The notes beneath the pieces are model-generated. The model was given only the letters and a program-made list of their open reading frames with translations. It was not told the DNA's origin and ran no database searches. From Palsa-343 sp036269135 (GTDB taxonomy: Bacteria; Acidobacteriota; Terriglobia; Terriglobales; Acidobacteriaceae): a stretch of 64,000 nucleotides of DNA. Shown piece after piece: positions 51,117 to 59,829 of this stretch. Location of the stretch: positions 1 through 64,000 of the forward strand of contig DATASQ010000002.1 of assembly GCA_036269135.1 (NCBI GenBank), in the 5' to 3' direction. Position 1 is the first letter of the stretch; every line of letters begins with the position of its first letter. Position numbers and translations under genes: made by a program.

Positions 51117-51920
51117 ATGCGCCGACAGCGCTGGTTCGAAATCCACGATCAACCCTGGTTTCCCGCCTCTCTGCGCGACCGCGTCACGGAGGCCCTCGAA
51201 GCCATCTGGAACGGCAACCGCACCTACCGCCCCATCTCCGGCCGTCTGCGCGCAGCCATCCGCCACTCCGGCGCCCATCAGATCGTGGATCTCTGCTCCG
51301 GCGGCGGCGGTCCCTGGCTCGGCCTCTATCCGGAAATCGCGGATGGCCGGCCGCTCACGGTCTGGCTCACCGACCTCTATCCCAACGCCCTCCTGGCGGC
51401 AGGCAAAATGGACAGTCTATCGAACGCTTCCCAGGAAGGCTCTTCCTCCCGCCCTGGCGCTCTGGTCCCTTACCGCGACCCGGTCGATGCCCGTGCCGTT
51501 CCCGACGATCTCCCCGGCTTCCGCACTCTCTTTTCGTCCTTCCATCACTTCGATCCCGAGTCGGCCCGCGCCATGCTCGCCGACGCCTTCACGCAACGCC
51601 AGGGTATTGCCATCTTCGAAGCCGCCCGCCGTACTCCCTGGACGCTCCTTGCCACCAATGCCGTTCCTTTCCTCGGACTGCGGGAAGCCGCCCGCGCCCG
51701 CCCGCTTCGCCTCCGCCGCCTCCTCTGGACCTTTGTTCTTCCCGTTGTCCCCTTCCTTTTATGGTTCGACGGCCTGCTCTCCTGCCTGCGCAGCTATTCC
51801 CTCGCCGATATGGCCGAGCTCACCCAGGGCCTGACTGCCGACGACTACACCTGGGACATCGGCGAAGCCAGCGGCGGCCGCGTCCCCATCCGCTACCTCA
51901 TCGGCCAACCCCGCCGATAG
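51117..51920 (+). CDS. Class I SAM-dependent methyltransferase-like protein
   Basis: 267 residues from ATG 51117, with AGGGAAG directly upstream; it begins MRRQRWFEIHDQPWFPASLRD. IVDLCSGGGGPWLGL near residue 57 is motif I for SAM binding, and LTDLYPNALLAA supplies motif II. LFSSFHHFDPESARAMLADAF fits the post-motif III region. Unusually, a strongly hydrophobic stretch follows (LLWTFVLPVVPFLLWFDGLLSCL, about residues 200-225), suggesting membrane association and a lipid or quinone substrate. In-frame sequence continues upstream to about 50880 without a start codon. The 3' end overlaps the convergent SDR gene by 23 bp. Confidence 0.8.
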   Translation: MRRQRWFEIHDQPWFPASLRDRVTEALEAIWNGNRTYRPISGRLRAAIRHSGAHQIVDLCSGGGGPWLGLYPEIADGRPLTVWLTDLYPNALLAAGKMDSLSNASQEGSSSRPGALVPYRDPVDARAVPDDLPGFRTLFSSFHHFDPESARAMLADAFTQRQGIAIFEAARRTPWTLLATNAVPFLGLREAARARPLRLRRLLWTFVLPVVPFLLWFDGLLSCLRSYSLADMAELTQGLTADDYTWDIGEASGGRVPIRYLIGQPRR

Positions 51921-52818
51921 CTCTTTCCTGGATCGCTGAATAACGCATATTTTTCAGATCGGTAATCAGCCCAGGCCCCGTCGGCTCCCACCCCAGCTTC
52001 TTCCGCGTGAGCGCGCTCGAACCCTGCAGATCGATCCCCGCGAACCGCGCCATAAATCCAAAATGACCCGCCGCCTCCTCGGGAGACAAACTCACCACCG
52101 GCGCCTTCAGCCCTCGGCCGATCGCTTCGGCAATCTCCCGCAGCGATACGCCCTCCTCGGCGACCGCGTGATAGCGGACGCCCGCCTCACGCTTCTCCAG
52201 GGCCAGCCGATAGAGACGCGCCGCATCGAGCACGGCCACCGCGGCCCACCGGTTGTGCCCCTCCCCGATATAGGCCGAGACCCCCTTCTCGCGAGCCGTC
52301 GCCACCAAATAGGAGACCAGCCCCTGCTTCACCGTGTCGTGCACCTGAGGAAGGCGGACCACCGATGCGTTGACGCCCCGCTCGGCCAGCGCCGCCGCCG
52401 TCGCCTCCGAAGCGCGCGGATAGCTTTCGGAAACGGGTACCGGCGGATCGTTCTCGTTGGCCGGGCGCCCCTGCGCCAGCACCGCGAGCCCTCCCGTCAC
52501 CAGCAACGGCCGATCGGAGCCCTCCAGCACCGAGCCGACCGCCTCGATGGCCCGCTTGTCGATCGCGCAGCATTCCGCGAACTGCGACCAGTCATGCCGG
52601 AACGCGAGGTGAATCACCCCATCCGCCTGGGATGCTCCGTTGCGCAGGCTTTCCAGATCGTCCAGATCGCCGCGCTGCACCTCAGCGCCGGCCGCGGTCA
52701 GCCCCTGGGCGCCCGCATCCGAACGTGCAAGGCCGAGAACCTGATGACCACCCTCGAGCAGCTCCCGGACGACTCTCGAACCAATAAATCCTGTAGCTCC
52801 CGTAACAAAAACGCGCAT
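51898..52818 (-). CDS. NAD(P)-dependent SDR-family epimerase/reductase (atypical)
   Basis: 306 residues from ATG 52818, behind an AAGGAG box. The N-terminal VTGATGFIGSRVVRELLEGGH gives the GxxGxxG Rossmann loop and AAGAEVQRGDLDDLESL the cofactor switch. The canonical YxxxK is not obvious (SYPRASE is nearest), as in atypical extended SDRs of NAD-dependent epimerase/dehydratase type. It lies 43 bp downstream of the aldo-keto reductase in the same direction, so the two form an operon controlled from the TetR-side promoter. Substrate unknown, probably a carbonyl or xenobiotic. Confidence 0.88.
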   Translation of the reverse strand: MRVFVTGATGFIGSRVVRELLEGGHQVLGLARSDAGAQGLTAAGAEVQRGDLDDLESLRNGASQADGVIHLAFRHDWSQFAECCAIDKRAIEAVGSVLEGSDRPLLVTGGLAVLAQGRPANENDPPVPVSESYPRASEATAAALAERGVNASVVRLPQVHDTVKQGLVSYLVATAREKGVSAYIGEGHNRWAAVAVLDAARLYRLALEKREAGVRYHAVAEEGVSLREIAEAIGRGLKAPVVSLSPEEAAGHFGFMARFAGIDLQGSSALTRKKLGWEPTGPGLITDLKNMRYSAIQERAIGGVGR

Positions 52819-52861
52819 GGCGATACTCCTTTTGGTTGTTTCTGAAAGTTGGCGACCGCGA

Positions 52862-53785
52862 TTACGAATGACGCTCCGGCATCGCAGGAACGGCATGTTC
52901 TTTCGAGACTGCATCGAGCTCGGCCAGCACCTCAGCGGGAATCTGCAGCGTCGCCGCCCCCAGATTCTCGCGAAGATGGAGAAGGGACGACGTTCCCGGA
53001 ATCACCAGGATGTTGGGCGAGCGCTGCAGCAGCCACGCCAGCGCAACCTGCATCGGCGTAGCCCTCAGCCGCGCCGCCGCGTCCGACAACGTTCCCGACT
53101 GCAGCGGAGTGAATCCGCCCAGCGGGAAATACGGAACGTAGGCGATGCCTTCTCCGGCAAGCTCCGCGACCAGCCCATCGTCGCCCCGATGCGCCAGGTT
53201 GTAGTGGTTCTGAACGCAGACGATCGGAACCATCCGCCGCCCTTCCGCGATCTGCGCAGCCGTTACGTTGCTCAGCCCGAGGTGCCGAATCAACCCTTCT
53301 TGCTGCAGCTCGGCCAGGACGCTCAGCGGCTCCTCGATCGAGCCCTCCGCCGGTCCATGCACGCTGAACATGACCCGCAGATTCACCACCTCCAGCGCGC
53401 TCACACCCAGATTGCGAAGATTGTCGTGAATCGCCGCCGTCAGATGGTCACGCGAGTAGCCTGGATTCCACGAGCCATCCTCGCCGCGCCGAGCGCCGAC
53501 CTTGGTCACAATCACCAGCTCCTCGGGGTAGGGGAAGAGCGCCCTCCGAATGATCTGGTTGGTGACATGAGGGCCGTAAAAATCCGCCGTGTCGATATGG
53601 TTCACACCGCTCGCCACGGCTTCCTGCAGCACGCGGACCGCTTCATCGGCATCGCGGGGAGGTCCCCACACCAGCTTGTTGCCCTCTTTTCCTGCGAGTT
53701 GCATTGCTCCGTAGCCCATGCGGTTCAAGTGGAGCGAGCCGCCGAGCAGGGTAAAGCTGCCGGCCGAAATAGCGGACTGGACCAT
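52862..53785 (-). CDS. Aldo/keto reductase
   Basis: 307 residues, TIM barrel. The catalytic tetrad appears as Asp and Tyr in HIDTADFYG, Lys in VIVTKVGARR and the His position in VMFSVHGP or nearby. NADPH-binding residues occur in LVIPGTSSLLHLREN. It reduces aldehydes or ketones with NADPH. ATG 53785 has AGGGAGGA upstream. Two TetR-type operators lie 100-145 bp upstream, so repression by the divergent TetR is likely. Confidence 0.93.
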   Translation of the reverse strand: MVQSAISAGSFTLLGGSLHLNRMGYGAMQLAGKEGNKLVWGPPRDADEAVRVLQEAVASGVNHIDTADFYGPHVTNQIIRRALFPYPEELVIVTKVGARRGEDGSWNPGYSRDHLTAAIHDNLRNLGVSALEVVNLRVMFSVHGPAEGSIEEPLSVLAELQQEGLIRHLGLSNVTAAQIAEGRRMVPIVCVQNHYNLAHRGDDGLVAELAGEGIAYVPYFPLGGFTPLQSGTLSDAAARLRATPMQVALAWLLQRSPNILVIPGTSSLLHLRENLGAATLQIPAEVLAELDAVSKEHAVPAMPERHS

Positions 53786-53885
53786 CGTTCCTCCCTGGTT
53801 ATGCTGCCTGGCTATCCTGCCTGGTGATGCGTCGCCTTTTTCAATCCGAATGAATCATTGACGGCGTGCGGCCGCTCCAATAAAA

Positions 53886-53900
53886 CGGAGACAGCCTCCG
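53886..53900. promoter_or_regulatory. TetR operator 1 (CGGAGACAGCCTCCG)
   Basis: An imperfect palindrome with arms CGGAG/CTCCG and centre ACAGC. Same consensus as the perfect-arm site 29 bp downstream. Confidence 0.7.
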
Positions 53901-53914
53901 AATGAATAGATAAT

Positions 53915-53929
53915 CGGAGATTGTCTCCG
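53915..53929. promoter_or_regulatory. TetR operator 2 (CGGAGATTGTCTCCG)
   Basis: Palindromic arms CGGAGA/TCTCCG around TTG, 20 bp before the tetR start. With site 1 it lies between tetR and the divergent AKR-SDR operon; centre-to-centre distance is 29 bp. CGGAGAC-type operators are familiar for TetR proteins next to such oxidoreductases. Confidence 0.75.
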
Positions 53930-53949
53930 GTTTCATTTATTTCGCGCAA

Positions 53950-54585
53950 ATGTCAGGAAAAACTCTACAACCCGTCCGGAAAAAGCCGTCCCGAAGTCCG
54001 CGCTCCGACGCGCAGCGCAACCGCGAGCGCATTCTCGAAGCGGCGAAGGCCGCGTTTACCCGATCCGGCGCCGAGGCCAGTCTGGACGACATCGCCCGGC
54101 AGGCCGGCGTCGGGCCCGGCACTCTCTACCGTCACTTTCCCACTCGCGACGCCCTCATCGAAGCCGTCTATCGCACCGAGGTGGAAAAGCTTGCCGCAGC
54201 GGAACGAAAGTTCGCCGAAACCCTGCCCCCCATCGACGCCCTCCGCGCCTGGATGCTCCTCTTCATCGACCACATCGCCGCCAAGCACATCATCGCCCCT
54301 GCCCTGAACAGCATCGCCGGAGGGCCAACGCGGCTCTATGAAGGTTCTCGCGGGCTGGTTCACGGCGCCATGGACGCGCTCGTCCAGCGAGCGATTCGCA
54401 GCCGCGATCTTCGCTCTGACCTCCACGCCTCCGATCTGCTCCTCCCGCTCATCGGTGTTGCCTACACGCCTTTCGGTCCGGACTGGCAGCAGAGCGCTCG
54501 CAGGCTCGTGGACATCCTCATCGCCGGCTCACGTTCCGGCCCTTCTGCGCTGCCGCCTCCGATCGCCGATCCTCAACGATCATGA
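53950..54585 (+). CDS. TetR-family transcriptional repressor
   Basis: 211 residues. A basic N-terminal arm (VRKKPSRSPRSDAQRN) precedes the helix-turn-helix RERILEAAKAAFTRSGAEASLDDIARQAGVGPGTLYRHFPTRDALIEAV (about residues 24-72). The C-terminal ligand domain is family-specific and its ligand is unknown. It diverges from the AKR-SDR operon and has two palindromic operators in the shared promoter region, so it probably represses both and is released by an aldehyde or other toxic compound. Confidence 0.94.
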   Translation: MSGKTLQPVRKKPSRSPRSDAQRNRERILEAAKAAFTRSGAEASLDDIARQAGVGPGTLYRHFPTRDALIEAVYRTEVEKLAAAERKFAETLPPIDALRAWMLLFIDHIAAKHIIAPALNSIAGGPTRLYEGSRGLVHGAMDALVQRAIRSRDLRSDLHASDLLLPLIGVAYTPFGPDWQQSARRLVDILIAGSRSGPSALPPPIADPQRS

Positions 54586-55115
54586 CCTTAGTCATGGTCG
54601 CGGCGCGAAGTATGCGGTTTCGCCCCCAATTGTGGAAATCGTGTCAAGCCCCCTTCGCCCTCTCGAAAGTAACAGCCGTTGATATGAAATGACTTCCGCG
54701 TCGAAAATCCTGCCAAAAACTGGCAGTAAATCCCCTCGGGCTTGTTATTCTGAAAATAGAGGGCAAATAAAAATCTCTCCCGTCAGGGCTGCCCTTCCGG
54801 CAGCCTTTCTGCTCTGCCGCATCAGAAAGCCATGCCCGAAGCACGCGACTCAACCCGCAAACCGCACGCCCACCTGGACGGGCAGACTGCCCCGGCGGTG
54901 AAGTCCTCCGGCAGCATCGGCCCCCGGCATGTTATCGATGGATGTTACCGAGATGCCCCCGTAGAATCAGCGGTCGCCGGCCAGGATGCCATCGAAAATG
55001 AGATCTTCCAGGACCCACGGAGCCGCCTGAACCACACCGGCCGCGCCCGCCGCCGAGCCGGTCGAACCGTGCTCCCGGAGGCTGGTGGCATAATGACTGC
55101 AGGGGCGCTCCCGGC
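54586..55115. other. 530-bp intergenic region tetR-pgsA
   Basis: No gene can be supported. A frame at 54832-55119 (95 codons, overlapping the pgsA start) has no family resemblance and untypical composition. A terminator-like hairpin GGCTGCC-CTTCC-GGCAGCC followed by TTTCT lies at 54787-54810. The stretch at 54680-54780 is AT-richer and may contain a promoter. Confidence 0.5.
54787..54810 (+). terminator. Possible intrinsic terminator
   Basis: GGCTGCC (54787-54793) pairs with GGCAGCC (54799-54805) around CTTCC and is followed by TTTCT. It may end the tetR transcript or an unrecognised small transcript from the AT-rich stretch just upstream. Confidence 0.5.
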
Positions 55116-55790
55116 GTGAACCTCCCCAACTCCATCACGATGGGCCGCATCTTCTGCGTGCCGGCGCTCATCTGGATGCTTTCCCCCCACTTTCCGCGCG
55201 GGGGATGGCATGGCGAGCAGGAAATCGTCGCGTCCCTGTGTTTCGTCCTGGTTTCCATCTCCGACGGCATTGACGGCTATCTGGCTCGCCATCGCGGGCA
55301 GATCACCACCATGGGCATGCTGCTCGATCCCATCGCGGACAAGCTTCTGATCACCTCCGCCTACGTTGCCCTGGTCGAGTTCAACCCCCACGTCGTCAAG
55401 CCGTGGATTGTGGTCGTCGTCATCGGGCGCGAATTCCTGGTGAGCGGCCTCCGCTCGATCGCCTCCACCGAAGGCTTCACCATCGAAGCCAGCGACATCG
55501 GCAAACTCAAGACGGTGATTCAGATTGTGTCGGTGGTCGCGGTCATTCTCGACCGCGGCTGGTATCAGTGGCAGATCGGCTGGTTCATCATCCCGGTTCA
55601 CCTCTTTGCCCTGGTGGGGATTTACTACATGGCCGGCATTTCCATCCTCTCGGCCGTGGATTATTTCTGGGCCTTCTGGCGCAGGATCGATAAGGCCACC
55701 GCGACGCGCCGCCGCAGCGACAACGAATACGTCCTGAGCCGGCGGAAGAAAAACGCAGCGCCGGCCGCGCATAACGCGACGCAGCTCTAA
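55116..55790 (+). CDS. pgsA: CDP-diacylglycerol-glycerol-3-phosphate 3-phosphatidyltransferase
   Basis: 224 residues from GTG 55116, opening MNLPNSITMGRIFCVPALIWML. The CDP-alcohol phosphotransferase motif DGIDGYLARHRG...GMLLDPIADK has all required aspartates. Several membrane helices span the rest, and the C-terminus is a basic tail of about 35 residues. It makes phosphatidylglycerol phosphate, the entry step to PG and cardiolipin. A run of nine T (55825-55833) follows the gene within a GTCAA/TTGAC repeat. Confidence 0.95.
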   Translation: MNLPNSITMGRIFCVPALIWMLSPHFPRGGWHGEQEIVASLCFVLVSISDGIDGYLARHRGQITTMGMLLDPIADKLLITSAYVALVEFNPHVVKPWIVVVVIGREFLVSGLRSIASTEGFTIEASDIGKLKTVIQIVSVVAVILDRGWYQWQIGWFIIPVHLFALVGIYYMAGISILSAVDYFWAFWRRIDKATATRRRSDNEYVLSRRKKNAAPAAHNATQL

Positions 55791-55877
55791 CTGAATCGTT
55801 TGAGGGGCTCACTCCGGCCGTCAATTTTTTTTTGACCTTCTGCGACGCGGGCTCATCCAAAACAGGCAGGAGCCTCG

Positions 55878-56573
55878 ATGGACCATCCTAAGAATCCCCT
55901 CCAGGACGCCCAGGCAGCCGACGGCACGACCCAAAATCCAGAAACCGAAGCGAAGCATGGTTCTTCGCCCGGGAACTTCTCCCGCCGATCCTTCCTCGCT
56001 CAGTTAGGCGCAGCCGGCGTGGCTGCCACCGCGGCCCCGCTGGCGCACGCCGCGCAGGCCGACGAGAAGAAGGACGAGCCGGAGCGCGGACCAACCACGC
56101 CGGCCACTGCCGTCCCGGTCGTCCTGAACGTGAACGGCAAGGTCCACCGTGTGCTCCTCGAGCCGCGCGTGACCCTGCTGGACGCGCTCCGCGATCATCT
56201 GCAGCTCTTCGGCACCAAGAAGGGTTGCGACCACGGACAGTGCGGCGCCTGCACGGTCCATGTGAACGGCCGGCGCGTGAACTCGTGCCTCAGCTTCGCC
56301 ATCATGCACCCGAACGACAAAATCACCACCATCGAAGGGCTGGCGCAGAACGGTCACCTGCACCCCGTGCAGCAGGCGTTTCTCGACCATGACGGATTCC
56401 AGTGCGGGTATTGCACGCCGGGGCAGATCATGTCGGCGTCGGCGCTGCTGCACGAGCCCATTGGTCCCGACGACGATGCGGTGCGGGCGGCGATGAGCGG
56501 CAATCTGTGCCGGTGCGGCGCCTATGTGAACATTGTGGCCGCCGTGCAGCAGGCGCGCAAAGTAAGCGCGTAA
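55878..56573 (+). CDS. paoA: Aldehyde oxidoreductase [2Fe-2S] subunit PaoA-like, Tat-exported
   Basis: 231 residues. The N-terminal region has a twin-arginine signal (FSRRSFLAQLGAAGVAATAAPLAHA, about residues 35-60). Two [2Fe-2S] domains follow: plant-ferredoxin type with GTKKGCDHGQCGACTVHVNG, and the all-alpha domain with GFQCGYCTPGQIMSA and AMSGNLCRCGAYVNI. It passes electrons from molybdenum to FAD in the periplasmic PaoABC-type enzyme. The Tat signal on this subunit presumably carries the folded trimer out by hitch-hiking. paoB follows after 31 bp. Confidence 0.93.
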   Translation: MDHPKNPLQDAQAADGTTQNPETEAKHGSSPGNFSRRSFLAQLGAAGVAATAAPLAHAAQADEKKDEPERGPTTPATAVPVVLNVNGKVHRVLLEPRVTLLDALRDHLQLFGTKKGCDHGQCGACTVHVNGRRVNSCLSFAIMHPNDKITTIEGLAQNGHLHPVQQAFLDHDGFQCGYCTPGQIMSASALLHEPIGPDDDAVRAAMSGNLCRCGAYVNIVAAVQQARKVSA

Positions 56574-56604
56574 GCCGGTCGCATAACCGAGCAGGAGAGA
56601 AGGT

Positions 56605-57585
56605 ATGCAGGCATTTCGATACAGTCAGGCGCAATCTGTCGACCGCGCAGCGCATTCGGGCGGGACGTTTCTCGCCGGTGGGACGACGCTGATCGACCTG
56701 ATGAAGCTGAACGTAATGCAGCCGCAGCAGGTAGTGGACATCAATCCGCTGCCGCTGAGCCAGATCGAGGAGCAGAAGGACGGTACGCTGCGAATCGGCG
56801 CCCTGGTGCGCAACAGCGATCTGGCAATTCATCCGGCGGTGAAGCAGCGATACGCGGTTCTGTCGGAGGCGCTGTTGTCGGGTGCGTCGCCGCAGTTGCG
56901 GAATATGGCGACCACCGGCGGCAATCTGCTGCAGCGAACGCGGTGTTACTACTTCCGCGACACAAATTATCCCTGCAACAAGCGGAAACCGGGCTCCGGC
57001 TGCTCGGCCATCGACGGCTATAACCGTATCCACGCGGTGCTGGGCGGATCGGACGATTGCGTGGCGACGCATCCTTCCGACATGGCAGTCGCCATGATGG
57101 CTCTGGAGGCGGTAGTTCACACAAAAGGACCAGCGGGCGAGCGGCGGATCGCCCTCAACCAGTTCTATCTGGAGCCAGGCACAACGCCGGACAAAGAGAC
57201 TGTGCTGCACCCGGGCGAACTGATCACGTATGTCACGCTGCCGCCGTTTTCCGAGGGAGCGCGCTCGCATTACCTGAAGCTGCGGGACCGGCAGCAGTAC
57301 GAATTTGCCCTGGCGTCGGCGGCCGTGCTGGTGCGGTCGAACGGCGGACGAATTGAGCAGGCGCGGATCGCGCTGGGCGGCGTAGCGACAAAGCCGTGGC
57401 GTTCACGGCCGGCCGAGCAGGTGCTCGAAGGCCAGCCCGCCACACAGGCGAATTTTCAGAAAGCGGCGGAGACGGCAATGGCCGGGGCAAAGCCGCTGAA
57501 GTACAACGGCTTCAAAATTGAGCTGGCGAAGAGAGCCATTGTGCGGGGGCTGCAGGTGGTCACGCAAACGGGAGCTGAGGCATGA
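56605..57585 (+). CDS. paoB: Aldehyde oxidoreductase FAD-binding subunit PaoB-like
   Basis: 326 residues. FAD-binding PCMH fold: FLAGGTTLIDLMKLNVMQPQQVVDI and MATTGGNLLQRTRC. A cysteine set in RCYYFRDTNYPCNKRKPGSGCSA and later SDDCVATHPSDMAVAM marks the extra [4Fe-4S] cluster seen in E. coli PaoB and absent from most xanthine dehydrogenases. The C-terminal CO-dehydrogenase flavoprotein domain is complete. The stop overlaps the paoC start by ATGA. Confidence 0.94.
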   Translation: MQAFRYSQAQSVDRAAHSGGTFLAGGTTLIDLMKLNVMQPQQVVDINPLPLSQIEEQKDGTLRIGALVRNSDLAIHPAVKQRYAVLSEALLSGASPQLRNMATTGGNLLQRTRCYYFRDTNYPCNKRKPGSGCSAIDGYNRIHAVLGGSDDCVATHPSDMAVAMMALEAVVHTKGPAGERRIALNQFYLEPGTTPDKETVLHPGELITYVTLPPFSEGARSHYLKLRDRQQYEFALASAAVLVRSNGGRIEQARIALGGVATKPWRSRPAEQVLEGQPATQANFQKAAETAMAGAKPLKYNGFKIELAKRAIVRGLQVVTQTGAEA

Positions 57586-59804
57586 GCACATCGCTGATTG
57601 GAGCGGCGGTCACGCGGATCGATGGGCCGCTGAAGGTAACAGGCGCGGCCCCGTATGCGGTCGATCACCCGGTGGAGAACCTGGCGTATGGCGTCGGCGT
57701 GGCGAGCACGATTGGCAACGGGCGCGTGACACGGGTCGATGCGTCGGCCGCCGAGAAGATGTCGGGCGTGCTGGCGGTGCTCCATCACGGCAACAGCCTG
57801 CGGCTCTACCGCCCCGGTGGCCCCTTCGAGCAGGAGAGCCGCGCGGGGGAGAGCCGGCCGCCGTTTGAAGACGATACCGTGTACTATTACGGGCAATTTG
57901 TCGCTCTTGTGGTAGCAAATACGTTCGCGCAGGCGAACGCCGCGGCTGCTGCGGTGAAGGTCGAGTATGCCGCGGAGAAGCCGGCGGTCGTTCTGGAGGA
58001 ACAGGATCGCGCACCCGGCGACCCAAAGCAGCATTATCAGCGGGGAAATCCCGAAGAAGCCTTTGCCGGCGCACCGGTCAGAATCGACTACACGTACGAG
58101 ACGCCCACTGAAACCCACAACCCCATGGAGATGCACGGGACGATCGCGGTGTGGAACGGCGACCGGCTGCGGCTCTACGAAACGACCCAGGGCGTCGTGA
58201 ACCATCGCAATGTCCTGTCGGAGATGCTGGGGGTGCCGCTGGACCGCATTGAGGTGATCTCACCTTTTTGCGGGGCCGGATTCGGCGGCAAGCTGTTCCC
58301 GTGGCCGCAGTCCCTGCTGGCGGCGATGGCCGCCAAAAAAGTGAACCGGCCGGTACAGGTGGTCGTGCCGCGGAGCCTCGAGTTCACCACGGTCGGACAT
58401 CGTCCGCGAACGCAGCAGCGGATGCGCATGGGCGCGCAACAGGACGGCACGCTGGTGGCCATCGTGCAGGACGTGTTGCAGCCGACCTCGAAGATCGATT
58501 CCTTCACCGAGAACTGCACGGGTGTGACGCGGATGCTGTACAGCTGTCCGAACGTGGCCACGACGCAGGAGGTGGTCTCGCTCAATATCGGAACGCCAAC
58601 GCCCATGCGCGGACCCGGTACCACGCCGGGCCTGTATGCGCTGGATGCGGCGATGGACGACCTGGCGCTCAAGCTCAATATGGATCCGCTGCAGCTGCGC
58701 CTGAAGAATTACGCGGAGAAGGACGAGAGCGAGAACCTGCCCTTTTCCGGCAAGCACCTGAAGGAGTGCTATCAGGTAGGGGCAGAGCGCTTCGGCTGGG
58801 CGAAGAGGAATCCCGCGGTAGGCTCCATGAAGAGCGGAAACGAGATTCTGGGCTGGGGCATGGGCACGTCCACCTGGCATGCGGGGCGCGGATCGGCGAC
58901 GGTGCGGGTACGTCTGGGCGCGGACGGCCGGGTGCGGACCTCCAGCGCAACCCAGGATATTGGCACGGGCATGTACACGGTGTTCGCGATTGTCGTGGCG
59001 CAGAAGCTCGGGATCCCGATCGACCGCGTGGATGTGGCGTTAGGCGATACGGCGCTGCCCCCGGGCCCGATGTCCGGGGGATCGACCGCGACGGCGAGCG
59101 TGCTGCCCGCGATCGATCAGGCCACGGACAAGGTGACCCAGCTGCTGTTCGAGCTGGCGACGCGCACCGCAGGTTCACCGTTCGAAAAGGCAGATGCCAG
59201 GACGCTGGCGCTCACGAATGGGCGCGTGCACGGGCAGGGTCAGGATCCGGAGAGCGGCGTTCCTTTCGAAAAGCTGCTGCAGCTGCGGCGGGTGGCTTCG
59301 CTGGAGGCGGAGGCGCACACGGGCGGAGCGGACGAGACGGGGAAGTATTCGAGCCATTGTTTCGGCGCGCAGTTCATCGAGGTGGCCTGGGATCCGGGTA
59401 TCGCGCGTTTGCGGGTCACGCGTTCGGTGACGGCGATCGACGCCGGCCGGATCATCAGCGAGAAGACGGCGCGCAACCAGATCCTGGGCGGCGTGGTGTG
59501 GGGCATCAGCATGGGGATGTTCGAGGAGACGATTTACGATCCCCGCAATGCCAAGCCGATCAACAACAACTATGCAGATTATCTGATACCCACCAACGCC
59601 GATATCGAGCAGATGGAGTGCCATTTCGTCCAATATCCCGACCTGCACCTGAACGAATATGGTGCGCGAGGACTGGGGGAAATCGGACTGACCGGCGTAG
59701 CTTCGGCGCTGACCATGGCGGTGTATCATGCAACTGGCATACGCGTCCGCAGGCTGCCCATCCGTCTCGAAAACCTGATGAGCGGTCAGCAGAGAAGCGC
59801 GTAG
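57582..59804 (+). CDS. paoC: Aldehyde oxidoreductase molybdenum-binding subunit PaoC-like
   Basis: 740 residues of the xanthine-dehydrogenase large-subunit superfamily. Molybdopterin-cofactor contacts are visible in SPFCGAGFGGKLFPWPQSLLAA and ATQDIGTGMYTVFAIVVAQKLG. The catalytic base glutamate lies in GARGLGEIGLTGVASAL near the C-terminus. It would oxidise aromatic and other aldehydes in the periplasm, a detoxification role in E. coli. Its maturation factor (XdhC) and the cytidylyltransferase (MocA) are encoded just downstream. Confidence 0.95.
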   Translation: MSTSLIGAAVTRIDGPLKVTGAAPYAVDHPVENLAYGVGVASTIGNGRVTRVDASAAEKMSGVLAVLHHGNSLRLYRPGGPFEQESRAGESRPPFEDDTVYYYGQFVALVVANTFAQANAAAAAVKVEYAAEKPAVVLEEQDRAPGDPKQHYQRGNPEEAFAGAPVRIDYTYETPTETHNPMEMHGTIAVWNGDRLRLYETTQGVVNHRNVLSEMLGVPLDRIEVISPFCGAGFGGKLFPWPQSLLAAMAAKKVNRPVQVVVPRSLEFTTVGHRPRTQQRMRMGAQQDGTLVAIVQDVLQPTSKIDSFTENCTGVTRMLYSCPNVATTQEVVSLNIGTPTPMRGPGTTPGLYALDAAMDDLALKLNMDPLQLRLKNYAEKDESENLPFSGKHLKECYQVGAERFGWAKRNPAVGSMKSGNEILGWGMGTSTWHAGRGSATVRVRLGADGRVRTSSATQDIGTGMYTVFAIVVAQKLGIPIDRVDVALGDTALPPGPMSGGSTATASVLPAIDQATDKVTQLLFELATRTAGSPFEKADARTLALTNGRVHGQGQDPESGVPFEKLLQLRRVASLEAEAHTGGADETGKYSSHCFGAQFIEVAWDPGIARLRVTRSVTAIDAGRIISEKTARNQILGGVVWGISMGMFEETIYDPRNAKPINNNYADYLIPTNADIEQMECHFVQYPDLHLNEYGARGLGEIGLTGVASALTMAVYHATGIRVRRLPIRLENLMSGQQRSA

Positions 59805-59829
59805 GGCCGCGATGCCGGGCGGCAGAACC

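Noticed and set aside
54832..55119. A 95-codon frame overlapping the pgsA start
   Set aside because: No homology, a weak start and random-looking composition.
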